Shown one piece after another: positions 58,153 through 64,000 of a stretch of DNA of 64,000 bases. Origin of the DNA: Planktomarina sp. (GTDB lineage: Bacteria; Pseudomonadota; Alphaproteobacteria; Rhodobacterales; Rhodobacteraceae); assembly GCA_020630595.1 (NCBI GenBank), contig JAHDBC010000007.1, positions 28,728 through 92,727 of the forward strand, written 5' to 3'. Under the pieces are notes generated by a model that saw only the letters and a program-made list of their open reading frames with translations, did no database searches and was not told the origin of the DNA. Both the position numbers and the translations under genes were made by a program. Numbering within the stretch: the stretch's first letter is position 1; every line of letters begins with the position of its first letter.

Positions 58153-61100
58153 ATGAAGATTGAACGTCAATTCACAACCGCTGGGCAGGACGCCTATGCA
58201 GCAGTTGAATTCACAACAACCACAAGCGAAATTCGGAACCCTGACGGGACGGTGGTCTTTCAACTGGAAAACATGGAAGTGCCAACAAGCTGGTCGCAAG
58301 TGGCATCTGATGTGTTGGCGCAAAAGTATTTTCGCAAAGCCGGGGTCCCATCTGAAACGGTGGCCGTAAAAGAAAAAGGCGTGCCCGCGTTCCTGCGCCG
58401 CGCAGAACCCACCAAAGACGCAACATTCGCGGGCGAAACATCCGCAAAGCAAGTATTCGACCGGCTGGCTGGCGCATGGGCTTATTGGGGCTGGAAAGGG
58501 GGATATTTTTCCACCGAAGCGGACGCCGAAGCCTATTTTGATGAAATGCGCTATATGCTGGCGACGCAACGGGCCGCACCAAACAGCCCGCAGTGGTTCA
58601 ACACCGGCTTGCACTGGGCCTATGGCATTGATGGCCCTGCGCAAGGGCACCATTATGTGGACCACAAAACCGGCAAGCTGACAAAATCCAAATCCAGCTA
58701 TGAACATCCGCAACCCCATGCGTGTTTCATTCAGTCTGTGGATGATGATCTGGTCAACGAAGGTGGCATCATGGACCTATGGGTCCGTGAAGCACGGTTG
58801 TTCAAATACGGGTCCGGAACAGGCACCAACTTTTCGTCTTTGCGCGGCGAAGGCGAATCGTTGTCGGGGGGCGGTAAGTCTTCTGGCTTGATGGGATTCT
58901 TGAAAATCGGTGACCGAGCCGCAGGCGCGATCAAGTCAGGTGGCACGACCCGCCGTGCCGCAAAGATGGTGATTTGTGATGCCGACCACCCGGACATCGA
59001 AGATTTCATCAATTGGAAAGTCATCGAAGAACAAAAGGTTGCGTCAATCGTTGCCGGTTCAAAGATGCACGAAGAAAAACTGAATGCGATCTTTGCTGCA
59101 ATCAACACATGGGATGGTGCCGTTGACGATGCAACCGATCCCGCAAAGAACGCGTCACTGAAATCAGCCATCCGCGATGCGAAGAAAGTCGCAATCCCGG
59201 AAACTTATGTCAAACGCGTGCTGGATTACGCAAAACAAGGTCACACAAGCATCGAATTCCCAACATACGATACCGATTGGGATTCAGAGGCCTATAATTC
59301 CGTGTCCGGCCAAAACTCCAACAATTCGATCCGTGTGACGGATGCCTTCTTGTATGCCGTCGAAAAGGATGCCGATTGGGAATTGATCAACCGTGTTGAC
59401 GGAAAGGTATCAAAAACCATCAAAGCGCGCGAATTGTGGGATCAAGTGGGCCATGCCGCCTGGGCCTGTGCCGATCCGGGCATCCAATATCACGATACGA
59501 TCAACGCGTGGCACACATGCCCCGAAGATGGTCAAATCCGCGGGTCTAACCCCTGTTCCGAATACATGTTCTTGGATGACACCGCCTGTAACTTGGCGTC
59601 CATGAACCTGCTGACATTTTATAAGGATGGTGCATTCCAAGCGGACGATTACGTGCACGCCACGCGTCTTTGGACTGTGACACTGGAAATTTCAGTGTTG
59701 ATGGCGCAATTCCCGTCCAAGGAAATTGCGCAGCGGTCGTATGATTTCCGCACGTTGGGTCTGGGGTATGCCAACATCGGCGGTTTGCTGATGAATATGG
59801 GGTATGGCTATGATTCCGACGAAGGTCGCGCCCTGTGTGGTGCGTTGACCGCCGTTATGACGGGCGTTGCATACGCCACATCCGCCGAAATGGCGAAAGA
59901 ACTTGGGCCTTTCCCGGGCTATGCGAAGAACGCCGATCACATGCTGCGCGTGATGCGCAATCACCTGAAAGCGGCGGCTGGCGCGACCGAGGGGTATGAA
60001 AATCTGGCTGTCAAACCTGTGCCGCTGGATCATGACAACTGTCCCGATGCATCGCTTGTGGCGTTGGCCCAAACAGTATGGGACGACGCAGTTGCACTGG
60101 GCGAAGCCCACGGATACCGGAACGCCCAAACCTCTGTTATTGCGCCGACGGGCACCATTGGGCTGGTCATGGATTGTGACACGACCGGGATCGAACCGGA
60201 TTTCGCATTGGTGAAATTCAAGAAACTGGCTGGTGGCGGGTATTTCAAGATCATCAACCGGTCTGTTCCCGCAGCCTTGGAAACCCTTGGCTACAAGCCG
60301 GCGCAGGTCGAAGAAATCATCGGCTATGCGGTCGGTCACGCATCCTTGGGCAATGCGCCCGGGATCAATCACACAGCATTGGTGGGCCATGGGTTTGGCA
60401 AAGCGGAAATCGACAAAATCGAAGCCGCATTGCCATCGGCCTTTGACATCCGCTTTGTGTTCAATCAGTGGACCTTGGGTGCGGAATTCTGCACGGATGT
60501 GCTGGGCATCCCACAGGACAAGCTGAACGATCCGACATTTGATCTGCTGACACACTTGGGTTTCACCAAGCGCGACATCGAAGCAGCCAACGACCACGTC
60601 TGCGGCACCATGACGTTGGAAGGCGCCCCACATCTGAAAGATGAACATCTGGGCGTGTTTGATTGTGCGAACCCATGCGGCAAGAAAGGCAAGCGTTTTC
60701 TGTCGGTTAACAGCCACATTGATATGATGGCAGCCGCGCAGTCGTTCATTTCAGGCGCAATTTCGAAAACGATCAACATGCCGAACGACGCCACGATTGA
60801 AGACTGTCAAAAGGCGTATGAACGGTCTTGGCAAATGGGCGTGAAGGCAAACGCCCTGTACCGTGACGGATCGAAACTGTCACAGCCATTGGCGGCTGCG
60901 CTGGTCGAAGATGATGAAGACGCGGAAGAAATTCTTGCAACAGGATCACAGGCCGAAAAGGCGCAGGTTCTGGCGGAAAAGATCGTCGAAAAGATTGTGA
61001 TCAAAGAGATCATCAAGACCGAACGCGAAAAAATGCCAGAACGCCGCCGGGGCTATACACAAAAAGCCATAGTCGGTGGCCACAAAGTGTATCTGCGGAC

Positions 61101-61800
61101 TGGTGAATACGAAGATGGCAAGCTGGGTGAAATCTTCATCGACATGCACAAGGAAGGCGCAGGCTTCCGTGCGATGATGAACAACTTTGCCATCGCCGTG
61201 TCTGTCGGGCTGCAGTATGGTGTGCCGCTGGAAGAATTCGTGGATGCGTTTACGTTTACCAAGTTTGAACCTGCGGGCATGGTTCAGGGCAATGACAGCA
61301 TCAAGAATGCGACGTCGATCCTGGATTATATATTCCGCGAATTGGCCGTTTCTTATCTGGATCGCACCGATCTGGCCCACGTAAAGCCGGAAGGCACCAG
61401 CTTTGATGAATTGGGCCGGGGCGTGGACGAAGGGGTCGCCAACATCAAAACCCCGGGTGAGCCGCAAAAGACCAAATCGATCGAGGTTTTGAAGCAAATG
61501 GTATCAACTGGATACCACCGGAACCGCGTTCCGCAGGAATTGGTGGTCTATCAGGGTGGTCAGGCGGGTGCTGTGGCGCTGGACGGATCGGTCGATCCGG
61601 TCACCGCTCTTGCAACCTTGGTGCCCGAAACGACAACGGCGCTGGCCACGGGCACCGTTGCCCCAATGGATGAACGCGCCAAGGCCAAAATGCAGGGCTA
61701 TGAAGGGGATCCGTGCGGGGAATGCGGAAACTACACACTGGTGCGCAACGGCACCTGCATGAAGTGCAACACCTGTGGGGGAACATCTGGGTGTAGCTAA
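58153..61800 (+). CDS. nrdJ: Adenosylcobalamin-dependent (class II) ribonucleotide reductase
   Basis: 1215-residue enzyme that reduces ribonucleoside diphosphates using a radical from coenzyme B12, with no need for oxygen. The active-site N-x-C-x-E triad is in [10 protein letters not shown] near residue 465, followed by [17 protein letters not shown]-terminal Cys-rich tail (CGECGN... and CMKCNTCGG, about residues 1188-1214) fits the redox-active and zinc-type motif. [17 protein letters not shown] and [20 protein letters not shown] are further family blocks. The first ATG gives [11 protein letters not shown], usual for Rhodobacterales. Regulation by NrdR and CtrA is suggested upstream; a strong terminator follows. 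No class I nrdAB is in this window. Confidence 0.96.
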   Translation: MKIERQFTTAGQDAYAAVEFTTTTSEIRNPDGTVVFQLENMEVPTSWSQVASDVLAQKYFRKAGVPSETVAVKEKGVPAFLRRAEPTKDATFAGETSAKQVFDRLAGAWAYWGWKGGYFSTEADAEAYFDEMRYMLATQRAAPNSPQWFNTGLHWAYGIDGPAQGHHYVDHKTGKLTKSKSSYEHPQPHACFIQSVDDDLVNEGGIMDLWVREARLFKYGSGTGTNFSSLRGEGESLSGGGKSSGLMGFLKIGDRAAGAIKSGGTTRRAAKMVICDADHPDIEDFINWKVIEEQKVASIVAGSKMHEEKLNAIFAAINTWDGAVDDATDPAKNASLKSAIRDAKKVAIPETYVKRVLDYAKQGHTSIEFPTYDTDWDSEAYNSVSGQNSNNSIRVTDAFLYAVEKDADWELINRVDGKVSKTIKARELWDQVGHAAWACADPGIQYHDTINAWHTCPEDGQIRGSNPCSEYMFLDDTACNLASMNLLTFYKDGAFQADDYVHATRLWTVTLEISVLMAQFPSKEIAQRSYDFRTLGLGYANIGGLLMNMGYGYDSDEGRALCGALTAVMTGVAYATSAEMAKELGPFPGYAKNADHMLRVMRNHLKAAAGATEGYENLAVKPVPLDHDNCPDASLVALAQTVWDDAVALGEAHGYRNAQTSVIAPTGTIGLVMDCDTTGIEPDFALVKFKKLAGGGYFKIINRSVPAALETLGYKPAQVEEIIGYAVGHASLGNAPGINHTALVGHGFGKAEIDKIEAALPSAFDIRFVFNQWTLGAEFCTDVLGIPQDKLNDPTFDLLTHLGFTKRDIEAANDHVCGTMTLEGAPHLKDEHLGVFDCANPCGKKGKRFLSVNSHIDMMAAAQSFISGAISKTINMPNDATIEDCQKAYERSWQMGVKANALYRDGSKLSQPLAAALVEDDEDAEEILATGSQAEKAQVLAEKIVEKIVIKEIIKTEREKMPERRRGYTQKAIVGGHKVYLRTGEYEDGKLGEIFIDMHKEGAGFRAMMNNFAIAVSVGLQYGVPLEEFVDAFTFTKFEPAGMVQGNDSIKNATSILDYIFRELAVSYLDRTDLAHVKPEGTSFDELGRGVDEGVANIKTPGEPQKTKSIEVLKQMVSTGYHRNRVPQELVVYQGGQAGAVALDGSVDPVTALATLVPETTTALATGTVAPMDERAKAKMQGYEGDPCGECGNYTLVRNGTCMKCNTCGGTSGCS

Positions 61801-61807
61801 AGGTTAC

Positions 61808-61829
61808 GGGGCACCTGCGGGTGTCCCTG
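61808..61829 (+). other. Stem-loop after the nrdJ stop codon
   Basis: GGGGCACC-TGCG-GGTGTCCC forms an 8-bp stem with one G-U pair and a four-base loop, eight bases past the stop. No T tract; it may protect the 3' end. Confidence 0.4.
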
Positions 61830-61895
61830 ACGACGCTCTGGCCGCAGGCAAAAACACGGGCGGTACAATGATGAGCCGGAGTGGCGAACCTTAGA

Positions 61896-61924
61896 GGGGG
61901 GCTTTACGTCCCCCTTTTTCTTTT
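61896..61924 (+). terminator. Rho-independent terminator of nrdJ
   Basis: GGGGGG (61896-61901) pairs with TCCCCC (61909-61914) around a seven-base loop, followed by TTTTTCTTTT. It is 95 bases past the nrdJ stop. Confidence 0.92.
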
Positions 61925-61940
61925 GGACGGCGTTCCCGGA

Positions 61941-61965
61941 ATGTGCAGCCGTTCCGGCTGCGCAT
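61941..61965. other. Hairpin in the nrdJ downstream gap
   Basis: GCAGCCG-TTC-CGGCTGC is a perfect 7-bp stem, extendable by about four pairs. It lies between the nrdJ terminator and repeat copy B. Confidence 0.45.
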
Positions 61966-62010
61966 GATTTTGGTCCAAGCCATCCGGCATGGACGACTGT
62001 GCCTCCGGCG

Positions 62011-62032
62011 GGAGTATTTCAGGCAAAATGAA
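62011..62032 (+). repeat. 22-bp intergenic repeat, copy B (downstream of nrdJ)
   Basis: GGAGTATTT, then CAG, then GCAAAATGAA. It is 19/22 identical to the copy at 48261-48282, and like that one it lies downstream of a housekeeping gene in the sense direction. Confidence 0.7.
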
Positions 62033-62034
62033 GT

Positions 62035-62250
62035 CTAAAGACGTTTGTAACGTTTGAGCCGCGCCGCCAGTTCATCGGTTGCGCTGTGGCCCAATTCCAA
62101 CGCGAAGATATAGGCATAGGTCAGAAAAAAGCATTCCGCATCCACGTCTTCGGATTGGTCTGCAGCCAAAGTGTAAAGTGTGATCAGCGCGGTCTGGTCG
62201 CCGGTGTCATGGGCGCGCAGGATCTGCGTGTGCAGGTCAGTCTGGGTCAC
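62035..62250 (-). CDS. Small protein coupled to the Rieske oxygenase gene, unknown function
   Basis: 71-residue, mostly helical, acidic protein (TQTDLHTQILRAHDTGDQ, LITLYTLAADQSEDVDAE, CFFLTYAYIFALELGHSA), ending in a basic RLKRYKRL. It begins with GTG at 62248-62250, inside the last codons of the Rieske gene (14-base overlap); the longer frame upstream is only the antisense-frame shadow of that gene. The pattern resembles a single helical-repeat (SEL1/TPR-like) unit, but I recognise no named family. Translational coupling suggests it works with the oxygenase. Confidence 0.65.
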   Translation of the reverse strand: MTQTDLHTQILRAHDTGDQTALITLYTLAADQSEDVDAECFFLTYAYIFALELGHSATDELAARLKRYKRL

Positions 62251-63394
62251 GGTAGGCGGCGATTTGGCGGGCGACCCAATCATGATAGCAATGGGTGGGG
62301 CCATCCATTGCAGGGCTGAAGCGACCACCGTCAAAGTTTGGGGCGTGGCGGCCGGCCTGCATGCCTTCGACGACAAAGATGTCTTCTTCGAAAACCTCTT
62401 TCCACAGGTCGGCATTTTTGGCGCGGCTGTCCTGAGACGTCGTGTCAGATGCATAATACAGGTGTATGTGTTCGACAGTGCGATCGTGTGCTTTGGGTTC
62501 CAGAACGATGGCAAATGCGTGGTCGCGTTGGGCGCCCAAAAGGACATTGGGATAGACCGTGATATATTCGGCCCCTTCATCCCATTTGCCTGACAGATTG
62601 GAAAAATCGGGGAAGGCCGGGGTGCCATCGTCGCCTGTGAACTGCTTGTACACAAGCGTGCCTTGGCCTGAGTAGCGCCCGTATTCGGCAATATTGTAGT
62701 GGTCTTCCAATCTGGAATAGCTGTTCAAACCGGGATGCACCCATGGAAGGTGGTAACTTTCGCAGTAATTTTCGACCGCAAGTTTGTAATTGGTTTTCAC
62801 ATCCAGTTGGAACCGACTGTCCGTGCCACCATGAAACATGGGTTGATCAAATTCGGACCAACGTTGGATCAATTCGGCATGGACCGTTTCGAACGGTGCG
62901 GCGGTTCCGGAAATGTTGATGAAAACGACATCGCGCCAGATGTGGCTGCGGACTTCGTTCAGGCCAAGCTCTTCTTTGACAATGGCGTCGTGCGTGTTGT
63001 GACCAGCGCCCCCAACGTGAGGTGTGGACACCAGCTTGCCCTTGGTTGAATAGCACCACGAATGATAGGGGCAGCGAATTGCGCCTTCGATTTTCTTGGG
63101 CTCTGACACCAGCTTCATGCCGCGGTGGCGACAAATATTTTCAAAAACCCGGACGGCGCCATCTTTGTCGCGGATCAACAAAAGCGGGATGCCCAGAAAT
63201 TCGATTGGTTTTGCGTCCCCCGCTGCGGGGACATCTGCGCCAACTGCAAGTCCCGCCCAGTTTGCCTTCAGGACGGCATTTGATTCTTCCGCAAACACAT
63301 CGGGATCGATGTAATGAGCATTGGACAGACCATTTGCCGTTTCGACAGGACGTTGGACGGAAGCGATATCGGTTTGTGCAATGTCTTTGGGCAT
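62237..63394 (-). CDS. Rieske-type aromatic ring-hydroxylating/choline monooxygenase-like protein, alpha subunit
   Basis: 385-residue Rieske non-heme iron oxygenase. The [2Fe-2S] ligands are in ICRHRG (C-x-H) and RCPYHSWCY (C-x2-H) at about residues 88-110. The mononuclear iron site is VENYCESYHLPWVHPGLN (E-N-Y-x-E-x-Y-H-x4-H) at about residues 203-220. General resemblance is to the choline monooxygenase/carnitine oxygenase branch, not to ring dioxygenases with a separate small subunit; the substrate is unknown and no reductase gene is adjacent. The coupled 71-residue protein gene overlaps its end. Confidence 0.85.
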   Translation of the reverse strand: MPKDIAQTDIASVQRPVETANGLSNAHYIDPDVFAEESNAVLKANWAGLAVGADVPAAGDAKPIEFLGIPLLLIRDKDGAVRVFENICRHRGMKLVSEPKKIEGAIRCPYHSWCYSTKGKLVSTPHVGGAGHNTHDAIVKEELGLNEVRSHIWRDVVFINISGTAAPFETVHAELIQRWSEFDQPMFHGGTDSRFQLDVKTNYKLAVENYCESYHLPWVHPGLNSYSRLEDHYNIAEYGRYSGQGTLVYKQFTGDDGTPAFPDFSNLSGKWDEGAEYITVYPNVLLGAQRDHAFAIVLEPKAHDRTVEHIHLYYASDTTSQDSRAKNADLWKEVFEEDIFVVEGMQAGRHAPNFDGGRFSPAMDGPTHCYHDWVARQIAAYRDPD

Positions 63395-63438
63395 GGCGCA
63401 GTCCTTGGGATGAGTCGCCCAATCCTTAGCCCGCGTTC

Positions 63439-63464
63439 GTCGCGGTGACTTTCCTCACCGCGAC
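63439..63464 (-). terminator. Hairpin downstream of ilvH
   Basis: GTCGCGGTGA and TCACCGCGAC form a perfect 10-bp stem with a six-base loop, 20 bases past the ilvH stop. There is no T tract on the minus strand, so Rho-independent termination is uncertain. Confidence 0.5.
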
Positions 63465-63484
63465 CAATGTTTTCTGACTGCGAC

Positions 63485-64000
63485 TTAGCCACGCCCCAAA
63501 GCGGCGACGCCGGTGCGGGCCAGTTCGACAAGGCCCAACGGGCGCATCAAATCTGCAAAGGCATCGATCTTTTCGACGCTGCCCACAACTTCGAATGTGA
63601 AACTGTCCAGCGTGCTGTCGACAACGTTGGCGCGGAACACATCAGCCAGTCTCAGCGCCTCTACCCGTTTGTCGCCTTGGCCTTGCACTTTGAACAGGGC
63701 CAGTTCGCGTTCGATGGACGCCCCTTCGACGGTAAGGTCATGGACGTCATAAACGGGAACGATCCGCCCTAATTGCGCCTTGATCTGTTCAATGATTTGC
63801 GGCGTGCCAGAGGTTACTACAGTGATGCGGCTGGTGTGACCGTCGTGGTCAACCTCTGCCACCGTTAGGCTTTCGATGTTGTAGCCGCGGCCCGAAAATA
63901 GGCCAATGACTCGTGCCAGAACCCCAGGTTCGTTGGCGACCAGCACGGCCAGAGTGTGCTTTTCCACAACGTCACTGAACGTGGGGCGTAGATTGTAGGC
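63485..64000 (-). CDS. ilvH: Acetolactate synthase small subunit, N-terminus cut by window edge
   Basis: Regulatory ACT-domain subunit of acetolactate synthase (branched-chain amino acids). HTLAVLVANEPGVLARVIGL and FSGRGYNIESLTVAEVD are the ACT-domain signature, and IIEQIKAQLGRIVPVYDVHDL plus the C-terminal ALRLADVFRANVVD complete the family. An apparent start at 63967 is a GTG inside the gene: the frame is open to base 64000 and continues with AYNLRPTFSDVVEKHTL, the usual N-terminal region, so the true start lies beyond the window. Strand and order suggest ilvI upstream, outside the window. Confidence 0.93.
   Translation of the reverse strand, partial: AYNLRPTFSDVVEKHTLAVLVANEPGVLARVIGLFSGRGYNIESLTVAEVDHDGHTSRITVVTSGTPQIIEQIKAQLGRIVPVYDVHDLTVEGASIERELALFKVQGQGDKRVEALRLADVFRANVVDSTLDSFTFEVVGSVEKIDAFADLMRPLGLVELARTGVAALGRG

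Noticed and set aside
59692..60717. 341-codon minus-strand open frame within nrdJ
   Set aside because: Antisense shadow of nrdJ with no family features.

Overview
The window is ordinary chromosomal DNA from an alphaproteobacterium of the Rhodobacterales, most likely the marine Roseobacter group. The basis is the gene complement and order: broken dcw cluster murD-ftsW-murG-murC, trpGDC-moaC-moeA-lexA, purL-bolA-grxD, a large B12-dependent NrdJ, paired GAPDH genes beside transketolase, and an alphaproteobacterial GTTC-N7-GTTC SOS box. There are no insertion sequences, integrases, CRISPR arrays or rRNA genes, and no obviously broken genes. The only incomplete genes are murD (left edge) and ilvH (right edge). 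This assignment is inference; no 16S gene is present.

Layout. 1-5.5 kb: peptidoglycan and division genes (murD, ftsW, murG, murC) with a flavoprotein gene on the other strand between murD and ftsW. 5.5-10.5 kb: luciferase-like oxidoreductase, SMR exporter, methylmalonate-semialdehyde dehydrogenase with a divergent LysR regulator, CBS protein, coaD, a DUF1127 peptide. 10.7-16.3 kb: central carbon block gap, 47-residue membrane peptide, second gap, tkt (minus strand), divergent from a coiled-coil gene plus zapA (candidate ZauP-ZapA pair). 16.3-20.5 kb: grxD, small membrane protein, bolA, purL, then a strong small-RNA candidate and a LysR gene. 20.7-28.5 kb: acyltransferase, murI, argC, ccmE, a phage-type endolysin and holin, ccmF, ccmH, paaG. 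28.5-35.3 kb: RTX protein, gltA, gltX, comEC, lexA. 35.3-44.2 kb: trpG-trpD-trpC-moaC-moeA and ppiD-trpE, separated by an oppositely oriented divergent polysaccharide deacetylase. 44.3-57.5 kb: aminotransferase, tyrS, anmK, cupin, eno, DMT transporter, Fur-family regulator, SelO, acetyltransferase, nucleoside hydrolase, phosphoribosyltransferase, LysE, fabI, pdxH, double cold-shock protein, DUF192 protein. 57.6-64 kb: tRNA-Pro(UGG), a 487-bp regulatory region, nrdJ, a 71-residue small protein overlapping a Rieske oxygenase gene, and ilvH.

Cooperation and regulation. LacI-type palindromes of the form TGTTA-n-CG-n-TAACA sit upstream of both gap genes, suggesting a shared carbon regulator. CtrA-type boxes (TTAA-N7-TTAA, exact or one mismatch) precede nrdJ, comEC and the endolysin-holin pair. 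Endolysin/holin release, ComEC uptake and LexA are all parts that known work ties to gene transfer agent (GTA) biology in Rhodobacter capsulatus. The GTA structural cluster itself is not in this window. The best leads are the minus-strand small RNA near 19.5 kb, the lysis cassette inside the cytochrome c maturation genes, the paired operators at gap/tkt, the multi-signal nrdJ leader, and a 22-bp intergenic repeat found downstream of eno and nrdJ. The only gene-free stretch over 300 bases is 57666-58152.
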